A DNA stretch of 64,000 bases, from contig CAJQMR010000024.1 in assembly GCA_905479495.1 (NCBI GenBank), forward strand, positions 1 through 64,000, in the 5' to 3' direction. The notes below the pieces were generated by a model. The model did no database searches and had not been told where the DNA came from. It worked only from the letters and a program-made list of their open reading frames with translations. Below are positions 7,896 through 17,355 of this stretch, piece after piece. The position numbers were made by a program, and so were the translations under genes. Origin of the DNA: an uncultured Anaerolineae bacterium (GTDB taxonomy: Bacteria > Chloroflexota > Anaerolineae > Promineifilales > Promineifilaceae). How positions within the stretch are numbered: position 1 is the stretch's first letter; the number at the start of each line of letters is the position of its first letter.

Positions 7896-10199
7896 TTACC
7901 CAACTGCACCATGAACTTGGGCTAACAGCAAATCCACGATGTCATCCGCTGGCTGGGTCAGGGCGTCTTCCTGAAAATGGAGGATGCTCAACAAGGGCAT
8001 GTCCAGCATAAACCCACTTGAATCCATGCCAATTACCTCGTTGCCATTGTCATCATCGCCACTAAACGCGCGACTCATTTGCGCCATCAACTGCCGATAC
8101 ATCGGCTCAAAAGTTTTCTTGCCACGCGGGTCTTCTAACCAGGCGCGGATGGTTGATTCACGGTGTAAAACAGAGGGCAGTTGCAGCGTTGATTGCAGCG
8201 TCACGGTCACACAGCTGCGGATGTCTGCAGCAGAAGCACCAATGAGGATATTAAACTGGCCGTCTTCGGTGACCCACTGCCGGTGGGCGGGATCGTAGTA
8301 GGCGAAGGCGCGGAAATCGAGCGGGATCGCCACTGTTTTGGTCTCGCCCGGTTGCAGGTCTACTTTGGCGAACCCTTTAAGTTCTTTGTACGGCCTTACC
8401 AATCGGGCTTCCTCGTCATGCACATACACCTGCACAATCTCTTTACCGGTAACCTGCCCGGTGTTCGTCACATCAACTGAGACGGTCACGCCCTCCACAT
8501 CTTTGAAAGTGGCAGCCGAAACCTGCGGATTGCTGTAAGCAAAGGTGGTGTAGCTCAATCCGTAACCAAACGGGAACTGCACCGGCACTTCCCTGGCGTC
8601 GTAGTAACGATACCCGATGAACAGCCCTTCACCGTAATGCACCACGCCGTTTTCGCCGGGGAAATTGAGGTGGGCCGGAGTATCGGCCAGCTTAACGGGG
8701 TACGTTTCGGCCAGCTTGCCGCAAGGATTCACACGGCCAAAGAGCACGTCAGCAATCGCGCCACCGCCTGCCTGGCCCATCATCCATGCTTCCAGAACGG
8801 CCGCTGTGCCGTCGATCCAACCATGAACAACCACAGGTGCGCCGTTGTTGAGGATGACGACAGTATTGGGCTGAACGGCCGTTACCGCCTGAATCAACCT
8901 CACTTGTTGTTCCGTCAGATCTAAATCTGGCCGATCGTGCCCTTCTGATTCCTTGAAGGTGGGCAACGCAATAAAGAGCAGCGCCACATCGGCTGCTTGG
9001 GCAGTAGCCACAGCTTCGTCAATCAATGTTTGTTCAAAGCAGTTGTCTTCAGGATAACCAGCGACGAAGCTCAATTCGGCGTTCCCCGCCAACTTTTGCA
9101 CTTCACTAAAGGGCACGTCCACCTGGGTGGGGTTGATGTGTGAACTGCCACCGCCCTGGAAATGCGCTTTCTGCGCGGCCCGGCCAATGACGGCAATATG
9201 CTGTGGATTTTGTAAAGGCAGCAGGCCGTTGTTTTTGAGCAACACCATGCCCTCGGCGGCAATTTTGCGGGCCAGGGCGTGATGGGCGGCAGCGTCAAAT
9301 TTGTCCCCAATGGAACTATTGGACCCTTTGGGCGTTTGTGCTGCCAGGAGGGCAATGCGGACGATGCGCCGGGCGGCTTCATCAAGCACGGCCTCGTCCA
9401 ACTCGCCGTTGCGCACGGCTTCGATGACAGCATTGACCCGTGTTTGCTTGGGGCCAGGCATTTCCAGGTCCAGCCCGGCCTGCAATGCAGCGACCCGGTC
9501 ATGGACAGCGCCCCAGTCGGAGACGACAAACCCGTCAAAACCCCATTCGTCTTTGAGAATATCGGTAAGCAGGCGATGATGTTCGGAGGCGTAGGTTCCG
9601 TTGACCTTGTTATAGGAACACATGACGGTCCACGGTTTGGCTTTGGTAACGGCCGTTTCAAACGCCGGTAAATAAATCTCACGCAAGGCACGTTCATCTA
9701 TTTCAGCGCTAATCGAATGGCGCTCAAATTCCTGGTTATTGGCGGCAAAATGTTTCAACGACGTGCCCACACCTTTACTCTGGATGCCATTGATCAGGCC
9801 GGCCGCCAGTTCCCCGGCCAGATACGGGTCTTCAGAAAAATACTCAAAGTTACGGCCGCACAACGGCGTTCGCTTCATATTCACACCAGGACCCAGCACA
9901 ACATCTACATTCAAAGCGATGGCCTCTTTGGCCAACGCCTGCCCCATCTCATACAGCAGATCGACGTCCCAGGTGGCGGCTAACCCAGAGGCGGTGGGGA
10001 AACAGGTAGCAGGTAAGCTTTTCCAGGACAACGCATGAACATCAGGCAGGCGGCGAATGCCGTGCGGGCCATCTGAAACGAGTAGTTCAGGCAAACCCAG
10101 ACGATCCACGGGTGTGGTTGTCCAGGAGCTGGCTCCGGTACATAAAGCAGCTTTTTCTTCTAACGTCATTTTGGTGACGATGCCTTGAACATCAGTCAT
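7896..10199 (-). CDS. glycoside hydrolase family 3 (beta-glucosidase-like), copy B
   Basis: This 767-residue enzyme has the GH3 (alpha/beta)8 barrel with substrate Lys-His in SLKH (149-150) and nucleophile Asp228 in VVSDWG. The second alpha/beta domain carries the KNNGLLPLQ and GGGSSHINPT loops, followed by a fibronectin III-like domain (about 570-660) and a roughly 100-residue C-terminal extension. There is no signal peptide, so it acts in the cytoplasm. It removes beta-linked glucose or a related sugar from imported oligosaccharides. It is a close paralogue of the GH3 at 12730; the two flank the GH2 gene. AAGGAG stands 8 bases before the ATG. Confidence 0.93.
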   Translation of the reverse strand: MTDVQGIVTKMTLEEKAALCTGASSWTTTPVDRLGLPELLVSDGPHGIRRLPDVHALSWKSLPATCFPTASGLAATWDVDLLYEMGQALAKEAIALNVDVVLGPGVNMKRTPLCGRNFEYFSEDPYLAGELAAGLINGIQSKGVGTSLKHFAANNQEFERHSISAEIDERALREIYLPAFETAVTKAKPWTVMCSYNKVNGTYASEHHRLLTDILKDEWGFDGFVVSDWGAVHDRVAALQAGLDLEMPGPKQTRVNAVIEAVRNGELDEAVLDEAARRIVRIALLAAQTPKGSNSSIGDKFDAAAHHALARKIAAEGMVLLKNNGLLPLQNPQHIAVIGRAAQKAHFQGGGSSHINPTQVDVPFSEVQKLAGNAELSFVAGYPEDNCFEQTLIDEAVATAQAADVALLFIALPTFKESEGHDRPDLDLTEQQVRLIQAVTAVQPNTVVILNNGAPVVVHGWIDGTAAVLEAWMMGQAGGGAIADVLFGRVNPCGKLAETYPVKLADTPAHLNFPGENGVVHYGEGLFIGYRYYDAREVPVQFPFGYGLSYTTFAYSNPQVSAATFKDVEGVTVSVDVTNTGQVTGKEIVQVYVHDEEARLVRPYKELKGFAKVDLQPGETKTVAIPLDFRAFAYYDPAHRQWVTEDGQFNILIGASAADIRSCVTVTLQSTLQLPSVLHRESTIRAWLEDPRGKKTFEPMYRQLMAQMSRAFSGDDDNGNEVIGMDSSGFMLDMPLLSILHFQEDALTQPADDIVDLLLAQVHGAVG

Positions 10200-10264
10200 G
10201 ATAGACTCCTTTCTCTCAATCTTGTAAGTCGCCCGAACGATTTACAAAATCGTCCTACAAATGG

Positions 10265-12727
10265 TCAAGTCACAGCAAACGAATCGTAAACGGACCGGAC
10301 GCGCAGGGCCGCTTCGGCCTGGGATAAGCTCCATCCGTCAGGTAGTAAGCAGCTAACCGAGACAGAACGACCGGCGGGCAAGTCAAAGTAGTTGTCGCTG
10401 AAAATGACGTCAGCACTATCAAATGAGAGTACTACCAATCGGGCCAGAGACTGGGCAGTCAATTCGATGTGCAGCAAGTTCTCCTCACCGCAGCAGGTCA
10501 CCTGCACCGCCGGATCGGCCAACAGTAGATGTTTTGTGGGCGCGAAGAAAGCCGTTTGTAAGGCCACCCGGCTGCTGTCCCGCCACAATTCAGTAATAAA
10601 AATTAATTCTCGCCGGTTTTCATCAGAAACCTGGTCATTCAGGTCAAAAGTTTTAATATGTGTTGTAGCCAGTGGGGCGGCCTGCACTGGCTCTTCTCCG
10701 GCAGTCAGTAGCGTGCCATCCAGCGTTTCCAGCGACCAGCGCACACTGCCAGCCCATGCTTCGCGCTGATCATTGGTGATATAAACGCCCTGTTGTGGCG
10801 GATCGTCTTCAATCGAGAGCAGCACCGGTGCATAGAAGCGGCGGGCCGCATAATGCAGCGCTTTCCAACGGCCGTAATAATCCAGGCTGGACCAGGAGGC
10901 CACCGGCCAGCAGTCATTGAGCTGCCAATAGAGCGTACCCGCCACCCGGTCGCGGGCTCGCCGCCAATGCTCCACGCCGTAACGAATGCCTTCGGCCTGA
11001 AGTACCATGCTCAAATAGACCAACGAAGGGAAATCTTTGGGCAGGCGGAAGGTATCGAGCATCTGCCCCACCATCAAGCTGTTGCCGCTGTCGTTTTTCT
11101 GGTGCCGTTCCATGATGTAGGAGGTCATGTTCCAGTCGGCTTCCTCAGCAAAGGTGCGGATGGTGGCCAGCGGCGGCAGCGCCTGGAAGCCAAATTCGCT
11201 CATGAAACGGGGGAACTGATCGCGGTAAGCGGTGAACGGTTTACGGCCGTGCCACACATCCCAGTAATGTGCATCTCCCTGCGCCTGCCCATTTGGCTCG
11301 GCAAAAGGTGTGTCGGAGGATGGCGAACTGGGCCAATACGGGGTGTCCGGATCAATAGTGGTACTCCACTCAGCTAGGGTATGATGGAAGAAGCGATCAT
11401 AGGCCGTTTTCATATCGTCTAAATCAGGCCGTGTCCAGCCCCAATCGGCCCAACCCCACTCCATCTCATTGTTGCCGCACCACAGCGCCAGGCTGGCACG
11501 ATGGCGCAGGCGGCGCACATTTTCTTCCACTTCGATGCGTACGTTTTCCAAAAACTCGGGATCATCCAGCGGATAAACGCTGCACGAAAAGATGTAATCT
11601 TGCCAGACCAGAATGCCGTACTGATCACACAAATCGTAGAAACGCTCTTCCTCAAAGAAGCCGCCGCCCCAGACGCGCAGCATGTTTTGATGGGTCTCTG
11701 CCGCGCCGCGAATGAGCATCTCCAGGGAGTCATCAGTGAGGCGGGTAGGGAAGGAATCGGCCGGAATCCAGTTGGAGCCTTTGGCAAAGATGGGCACGCC
11801 GTTGACCATAAATTCAAAGGAGCGGCCCCATTCATCGGCTTCCTGGCGTAGTTCAACGGTGCGCAGGCCAAGCTGGTAGCTTCGCTGGTCTACCTCCGTG
11901 CCTCCTTGGTGCAGGCTAACCACAACCTGATAAAGTGGCTGTGCTCCATAGCCATTGGGCCACCAGAGTTGGGGGTGGGGAATGGGAAGGTTGAGTGTGG
12001 TTGTGGTCGTTACGGCCGTTTCCTCCATCATCTCTTCCCCATCCGGTGCAACAACACGCAGCCGCGCCGTCACCGCCTCATCCATCCATTGCTCAAGCGC
12101 CAAGGCAGCCGACACGGTCACCTGCCCGTCGTTATGGCTTTGACGCAAGTGGACATCCGTCAGGCGGGCACTGCTAGCCCCTTCCAATCGAATATCTTGC
12201 CAGATGCCAATCGGCGGCAGCTGTGGCCCCCAGTCCCAACCAAACTGGCAGGGTGCTTTGCGCAAATAAGGGCTGCCAGGAATCGCTTGCGAGACGCCGG
12301 GCAACGGCCGTTCTGCCTGCTTTTCCGTAATGTAATTCACCGCTGAGGCAAAAGTAATCACTAGTTCATTGTCAGCCGCTTGAAGCAGGTCTTTAACATC
12401 CCAGCGGTATTGGCGGAACATGTTGTTGGTTTGGCCCAGGGAACGGCCGTTCAGCGTCACCGCTGCCAGCGTGTCCAGCCCATCACAAACCAGCCAGATA
12501 TGCGACTGCTGCAAAAGTTCAGGCGCGGCGGAAAATTGCGTACGATATTCCCAATCTGCTTCTGCCACCCACTGCACCTTTTTTTCGTTATCACCCACAA
12601 ACGGGTCAGGGATGCGGCCCAGGGCGAGTAAATCGGTATGTACGCCGCCGGGAACAGTGGCAGGCAGCCAATCGTCTGTCCCAACTTGCTGAAAACGCCA
12701 TGTACCAGTCAAAGTTTGAATTTTCAT
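10265..12727 (-). CDS. glycoside hydrolase family 2, beta-mannosidase
   Basis: This 820-residue protein has the domain order of beta-mannosidases: jelly-roll (1-190), immunoglobulin-like domain (190-295) and TIM barrel (from about 300). The acid/base is Glu421 in WCGNNEMEW and the nucleophile is Glu511 in SEFGFQALP. No export signal is present. It cleaves terminal beta-mannose from manno-oligosaccharides. Its first codons match those of the neighbouring GH3 (both begin MKIQT), perhaps reflecting local sequence copying. It starts two bases after the upstream GH3 stop codon and has only a weak ribosome site, so it may depend on coupling. Confidence 0.92.
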   Translation of the reverse strand: MKIQTLTGTWRFQQVGTDDWLPATVPGGVHTDLLALGRIPDPFVGDNEKKVQWVAEADWEYRTQFSAAPELLQQSHIWLVCDGLDTLAAVTLNGRSLGQTNNMFRQYRWDVKDLLQAADNELVITFASAVNYITEKQAERPLPGVSQAIPGSPYLRKAPCQFGWDWGPQLPPIGIWQDIRLEGASSARLTDVHLRQSHNDGQVTVSAALALEQWMDEAVTARLRVVAPDGEEMMEETAVTTTTTLNLPIPHPQLWWPNGYGAQPLYQVVVSLHQGGTEVDQRSYQLGLRTVELRQEADEWGRSFEFMVNGVPIFAKGSNWIPADSFPTRLTDDSLEMLIRGAAETHQNMLRVWGGGFFEEERFYDLCDQYGILVWQDYIFSCSVYPLDDPEFLENVRIEVEENVRRLRHRASLALWCGNNEMEWGWADWGWTRPDLDDMKTAYDRFFHHTLAEWSTTIDPDTPYWPSSPSSDTPFAEPNGQAQGDAHYWDVWHGRKPFTAYRDQFPRFMSEFGFQALPPLATIRTFAEEADWNMTSYIMERHQKNDSGNSLMVGQMLDTFRLPKDFPSLVYLSMVLQAEGIRYGVEHWRRARDRVAGTLYWQLNDCWPVASWSSLDYYGRWKALHYAARRFYAPVLLSIEDDPPQQGVYITNDQREAWAGSVRWSLETLDGTLLTAGEEPVQAAPLATTHIKTFDLNDQVSDENRRELIFITELWRDSSRVALQTAFFAPTKHLLLADPAVQVTCCGEENLLHIELTAQSLARLVVLSFDSADVIFSDNYFDLPAGRSVSVSCLLPDGWSLSQAEAALRVRSVYDSFAVT

Positions 12728-12729
12728 TC

Positions 12730-15027
12730 TTAGCTCTCACTCTCGCTGTGAACCTGCTGCAACAATCCCGCCACCATATCTTCGGGATGCATCGGTAACG
12801 CATCTTTCTGGAACATCAGCACACTCACCAACGGCATATCGCTAAACATTTCCATAACGTCCATCCCGATGGCACCATCGTTGCCATAGCGTTCATTGTC
12901 ATCGCCACCGAACCTTTTGCGGGTCTCACTTTCCATCATTTCGTAGAAGGGGCCAAAGACGACCTTGCCGCGTGGGTCAGCCATCCATTCGCGGATGGTG
13001 GATTCTTTGTCCAGAATACAGGGCAGGTCCAGCGTCGATTTGAGCGTCACCGTCAGGCTGTGACGAATATCTGCCGCCGAGGCTGCAATTAGAAGGTCAA
13101 ACTCGCCATCCTCGGTAATCCACCGTTTGTATTCGGGGTGATAATAAGCAAAGGCCCGGAAATCGAGCGGGATGGAGACGGTTTTGGTCTCACCCGGTTG
13201 GAGGTCTACCTTGGCAAATCCTTTTAACTCTTTTTCGGGACGTACCAACCCGGACTTTTGGTCATGGACGTACAGTTGGACGATCTCTTTGCCCGCAATG
13301 TCTCCCGTGTTGGTGACATCCACCGTAACCGTCAAGCCATCTACGTCCTTGAAGTTCGTTGCTGATACCTTTGGATTGCTGTAGGCAAACGTGGTGTAGC
13401 TCAACCCATAGCCAAAGGGAAACTGAACGGGCATTTCTTTGGCGTCGTAGTAGCGGTAGCCAATAAAAATACCTTCGCCATAGTGCACTTCGCCTGCGCC
13501 GCCTGGCCAGTTGAGGTGAGCGGGCGTGTCCGCCAGCTTGAGCGGGAAGGTTTCGGCCAGTTTGCCGCAGGGATTGACCTTGCCAAAGAGGACATCGGCA
13601 ATCGCTACACCGCCTGCCTGGCCCATCATCCAACCTTCGAGTACGGCGGCTACACCATCAATCCAGCCGCTCATGGCCACGGGCGCGCCGTTGTTAAGGA
13701 TGACAACGGTATTGGGTTGAATAGCGGATACGGCCGTAATCAACGCCACCTGCTGCTCCGTTAAATCAAGATCTGTGCGGTCGTACCCCTCCGATTCTTT
13801 AAAGGTAGGCAGGGCGATGTACAGCACAGCCACATCGGCCACTTGTGCCAGCGTTACCGCCTCGTCAATCAAATCCTGGCGGAAAGAATTATCCGTTGGA
13901 TACCCTTTAGCATAAGTCAGTTCAGCATTCCCGGCTTGTGCTTGCAATTCCTTGAACGGTACTGCCACTTTGGTCGGGTTGATGTGCGAGCTGCCCCCGC
14001 CCTGGAAATGAGCCTGTTCCGCAGAACGGCCGATCACAGCAATATGCTCCTGGCCTTTCAGCGGCAGCAAACCATTGTTTTTGAGCAACACCATGCCTTC
14101 CGAGGCAATGTGGCTTGCCAGTTCATGATGTGCATCCACGTCAAAATCACCGCTTTTTGGTGTTTCCGCAGCCTTGAAAACAATGCGCAAAATGCGGCGG
14201 ACCGATTCATCCAGAACCGCTTCGTCCAATGCGCCGGAGCGTACCGCCTCAACTACCTCTTTAACGCGGCGCTCCTGCGGGCCGGGCATTTCCCAATCCA
14301 GCCCGCCTTTCAACGCCGCTACCCGGTCACGCACCGCGCCCCAATCGGAGACAACCAGACCTTCAAAGCCCCATTCATCCTTGAGAATCTCATTCAGCAA
14401 ATAGTGGTGCTGTGAGGCGAAGGTGCCGTTGACTTTGTTGTAGGCACACATCACCGTCCAGGGTTGGGCCTGTTTGACCGCTTTTTCAAAAGCAGGCAAA
14501 TAGATTTCACGCAGGGTACGCTCATTCACCTCAGCGCTGATGCTGAAACGCTGGAACTCCTGGTTGTTGGCCGCATAATGCTTAAGCGAAGTCCCCACAC
14601 CTTTGCTTTGCACACCATTGATGAAGTTAACAGCCATCTCCCCGGCCAAGTAGGGGTCTTCGGAAAAATACTCAAAATTACGCCCTCCCAGCGGAGACCG
14701 TTTCATGTTCACGCCGGGGCCGAGTAACACGTCTACGTTCAAGGCGATACATTCTTCGGCCAGCGCTTCACCCAAATTGCGGATCAAGTCCACATCCCAG
14801 GTAGAAGCAAGGCAGGAGGCCGTAGGAAAGCAGGTGGCGGGCAAACTCTCCTGCCCTATATCATCATGTAAATCGGGCTGGCGCCGGACACCGTGCGGCC
14901 CATCTGAGCAAATCATTTGCGGCACGTCCAAGCGTTCCACCGGGGTAGTGGACCACTTGCTGGCGCCGGTACATAGCGCAGCTTTCTCTTCAAGCGTCAT
15001 TTGTTTGATAATTGTTTGAATTTTCAT
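12730..15027 (-). CDS. glycoside hydrolase family 3 (beta-glucosidase-like), copy A
   Basis: This 765-residue GH3 enzyme has the same layout as the copy at 7896: SLKHYAANNQEF, nucleophile Asp near 228 in VVSDWG, a GGGSSHINPT loop, an FnIII-like domain and a C-terminal extension. Identity between the two is clearly high along the whole length by eye, so they arose by tandem duplication. It is cytoplasmic (no signal). Its ATGA overlaps the stop codon of the decayed deacetylase frame just upstream, a relic of translational coupling. The divergence between the copies probably reflects different sugar or linkage preference. Confidence 0.93.
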   Translation of the reverse strand: MKIQTIIKQMTLEEKAALCTGASKWSTTPVERLDVPQMICSDGPHGVRRQPDLHDDIGQESLPATCFPTASCLASTWDVDLIRNLGEALAEECIALNVDVLLGPGVNMKRSPLGGRNFEYFSEDPYLAGEMAVNFINGVQSKGVGTSLKHYAANNQEFQRFSISAEVNERTLREIYLPAFEKAVKQAQPWTVMCAYNKVNGTFASQHHYLLNEILKDEWGFEGLVVSDWGAVRDRVAALKGGLDWEMPGPQERRVKEVVEAVRSGALDEAVLDESVRRILRIVFKAAETPKSGDFDVDAHHELASHIASEGMVLLKNNGLLPLKGQEHIAVIGRSAEQAHFQGGGSSHINPTKVAVPFKELQAQAGNAELTYAKGYPTDNSFRQDLIDEAVTLAQVADVAVLYIALPTFKESEGYDRTDLDLTEQQVALITAVSAIQPNTVVILNNGAPVAMSGWIDGVAAVLEGWMMGQAGGVAIADVLFGKVNPCGKLAETFPLKLADTPAHLNWPGGAGEVHYGEGIFIGYRYYDAKEMPVQFPFGYGLSYTTFAYSNPKVSATNFKDVDGLTVTVDVTNTGDIAGKEIVQLYVHDQKSGLVRPEKELKGFAKVDLQPGETKTVSIPLDFRAFAYYHPEYKRWITEDGEFDLLIAASAADIRHSLTVTLKSTLDLPCILDKESTIREWMADPRGKVVFGPFYEMMESETRKRFGGDDNERYGNDGAIGMDVMEMFSDMPLVSVLMFQKDALPMHPEDMVAGLLQQVHSESES

Positions 15028-15420
15028 AATGAATTTTTCCTATGGACTCCCTTTTCCTGCCAAACATCGTGCAAAGCTCGATAATCCAGAAGAATGATGC
15101 CTTCTTCTTCGACAATCTCTTTTGCCTGCCGTTGGATAAACCGGGACTTTCTGTGCTCTGAATTCCAAATCCAGTTCATCTAACCCAAACTGAGCCAGAA
15201 ACTCAGGCTTTTGTTCAAAGTTATAAAAATATTCTTCTTTGTTAATGAGAGCTGGCACCTTTTCCCTATGTGCTAATGGCTCCCAACAGGAATCAGCCCA
15301 ACCAAAACTTACGGTAAGATGCATACCAAAGGAGGTTTCTGGATGATTGACAAGGAACTACCTGGCGTGTAAGGAATCATCATGGTTGTTGAACGACCTA
15401 GATCAACTTTCAACGCACCT
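15024..15420 (-). pseudogene. decayed YdjC/ChbG-type carbohydrate deacetylase
   Basis: Fragments of the YdjC/ChbG/HpnK family appear in order across different frames. First comes STTMMIPYTP (near 15385), then HPETSFGMHLTVSFGWAD and VPALINKEEYFYNFEQ (about 15215-15345), LDLEFRAQ, and after a frame change the C-terminal block EIVEEEGIILLDYRAL (about 15070-15120). The conserved metal-binding centre between RAQ and the C-terminal block, including the usual THLDSH region, is missing. At least two frame breaks and an internal deletion are therefore implied. Family members deacetylate N-acetylated sugars. Its last frame ends with a TGA that overlaps the GH3 start, showing that it was once part of the operon. 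The remaining 98 bases up to 15518 show nothing recognisable. Confidence 0.65.
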
Positions 15421-15518
15421 ATTGACACATCCTAAACTCACCGGCGTTGCTACTAAGTAGACAAACATCTGCCGGATTCCTAAGCAGCCAGGTTGTGTGG
15501 CCCATCATCGCCATGCGC

Positions 15519-16331
15519 TTACACAGTAGAGAGGTCCCACTCCTCATAAATCTTCGGGACATCATTGATCAGGCGCTTGGTATATGGTTCCTTGGGATGA
15601 AGGATCACCTCATCAGCCGATCCGCTTTCCACAAATACGCCCTTTTCCATGATGTAAACGGTGTCAGAAACGTAATAGGCCAGGCCAATATCGTGGGTGA
15701 TGAAAATGGGCGTCATGCCGATGTCATCACGAAGATTCATCAACATATCCAGGATAGTGGCGCGTGAGCAGGCATCGATCATCGAAGTTGGTTCATCAGC
15801 CAACAAAATCTGCGGCTTCAGCAGAAATATTCGGGCAATCATCAAACGCTGCTGCTGTCCGCCAGAAAGCTCAAAGGGATATTTGTTGGTCAATTCCTCA
15901 AACTTCAGATTAACGAAGCTGCACGCTTCGGTCATCATTTCTATTTTTTGGTCTTTCGGTAGCCGCCGCCCCCCGCGCATGCTAATGCAATCGAGCAGTA
16001 CACTGTCGATCTTGTTAAAGATGTTGTAAGAGGAGAACGGGTCTTGAAAGATTGCTTGAATATTTCTCCAATACTCTTTTTTCTTTTTGTGTGTTTTGAT
16101 GTCGCGCTTCTGTCCCTGAAAGTAAATTTCGCCCTCGGTGGGGTTGATTAATCCCAAGAGCATTTTTGCCAGGGTGGTTTTTCCACTGCCTGATTCGCCA
16201 ACGATGGAGATGATTTCGCCTTCCTTGAAATCAAAATCTACGTGATCGACAGCGACAGTTCTCGTACGGCCAAGGCCAAACACCTTGGTCAGCCCTTCTC
16301 CTCTCAAGCAAGACTTTTTTTCATTAGCCAT
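15519..16331 (-). CDS. Opp/Dpp-type ABC transporter ATP-binding protein (OppF-like)
   Basis: The ATG at 16331 is preferred (GGGAGG 9 bases upstream); it overlaps the previous gene by eight bases. The 270-residue ATPase has Walker A GESGSGKT, Q-loop IFQDPFSSYN, signature LSGGQQQR and Walker B ILLADEPTS, followed by HDIGLAYYVSD. This is the second of two ATPases that power the permease pair. The usual C-terminal Opp extension is short, ending soon after the D-loop region. Together with glycosidases, the system probably imports oligosaccharides rather than peptides, as known for several Opp-family importers in thermophiles. Confidence 0.9.
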   Translation of the reverse strand: MANEKKSCLRGEGLTKVFGLGRTRTVAVDHVDFDFKEGEIISIVGESGSGKTTLAKMLLGLINPTEGEIYFQGQKRDIKTHKKKKEYWRNIQAIFQDPFSSYNIFNKIDSVLLDCISMRGGRRLPKDQKIEMMTEACSFVNLKFEELTNKYPFELSGGQQQRLMIARIFLLKPQILLADEPTSMIDACSRATILDMLMNLRDDIGMTPIFITHDIGLAYYVSDTVYIMEKGVFVESGSADEVILHPKEPYTKRLINDVPKIYEEWDLSTV

Positions 16332-17355
16332 GTTGCTGGTCCTCCCTGGCATAGGTCTCTCTCAGTTCTTCTTCAGACATGACACAGCGATAAGTACGGC
16401 CGTTCCCCACCTCACGAAGCGGAATGGAATAAACAAGGCATTCCGGCCGAACATATTTGCAACGTGCCGCAAACCGACAGCCAACTGGTGGGTTTTTAAG
16501 ATTGGGTGGCGTCCCCGGAATGGCCGTCAGTTTTACATCCCGCAGCCCTTCTTCAGGCACGATAATCGAACCCATGAGACCTCTTGAATAAGGGTGGAGC
16601 GGATCAAATACAGCATCATGGGCGTTGGCTTTTTCCACGATCTGCCCGGCATACATGACCATGATGTCATCCGTCACGTTGTAAAGTAACGGCAGTTCAT
16701 GCGTGATAAAAATCATCGCTTTGATGTAGCCTTTGTCCATCAAGTTCCGCAGCATCTTGATCACCATTTTCTGCGAGGTAACATCAAGTGCGGAAGAAGG
16801 CTCATCGGCAATCAGCACCTGGGGCCTGAGAATAACTGAAATCGCAATCACCGTGCGCTGTTTCATGCCACCTGACAGTTCAACGGGATATTTTTGCAGC
16901 ACCTCTGCAGGTAATCCCAAGGACTCGAAAAGTTCTTTGGCAAGTGCGTGGATCTCTTGTTTGTTGGTAGTAGGATCGTGCGCCTGAATGACATCCTCGA
17001 TGAAGTGGATAATCTTTTGCGTGGGGTTAAGCGCATTCATCGCCGCCTGGGGAATATAAGCAATCTCCCGGCCCAGGATTGATTTACGAACCTCATCCGG
17101 ATCCATGCCGGTAATGTTATGGTCGTCGATGATAATCTCACCGCTGGAGTAGTGTAAAGGTGGGAAATAGTAACCCATCAGACTAAGTGCCAGGGTTGAC
17201 TTACCACAGCCAGATTCTCCAGCAATCCCCACCGATTTCCCTTCTTCAATTTTCAGAGAAACGTGGTCAACCGCATAAATATCTTCCTGAAACCGGGTAA
17301 TATATTTTGTGGTCAGTTCCCGCACATCTAGCATAACTTTGTTCATTTCAGTCAC
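16324..17355 (-). CDS. Opp/Dpp-type ABC transporter ATP-binding protein (OppD-like)
   Basis: This 343-residue ATPase has Walker A GESGCGKS, signature LSGGMKQR, Walker B VLIADEPSS and the oligopeptide-family C-terminal cysteine block (GCRFAARCKYVRPEC, about 295-310). That block is usually linked to an iron-sulfur or metal site in this subfamily. Start candidates are the GTG at 17355, directly next to the permease stop, or the ATG nine bases further in; GGGAG in the end of the preceding gene can serve either. It forms the ATPase dimer with the following gene. Confidence 0.9.
   Translation of the reverse strand: MTEMNKVMLDVRELTTKYITRFQEDIYAVDHVSLKIEEGKSVGIAGESGCGKSTLALSLMGYYFPPLHYSSGEIIIDDHNITGMDPDEVRKSILGREIAYIPQAAMNALNPTQKIIHFIEDVIQAHDPTTNKQEIHALAKELFESLGLPAEVLQKYPVELSGGMKQRTVIAISVILRPQVLIADEPSSALDVTSQKMVIKMLRNLMDKGYIKAMIFITHELPLLYNVTDDIMVMYAGQIVEKANAHDAVFDPLHPYSRGLMGSIIVPEEGLRDVKLTAIPGTPPNLKNPPVGCRFAARCKYVRPECLVYSIPLREVGNGRTYRCVMSEEELRETYAREDQQHG

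Noticed and set aside
15447..15767. Plus-strand frame near the end of the ATPase gene
   Set aside because: Antisense to the OppF-like gene, no motif, no ribosome site.
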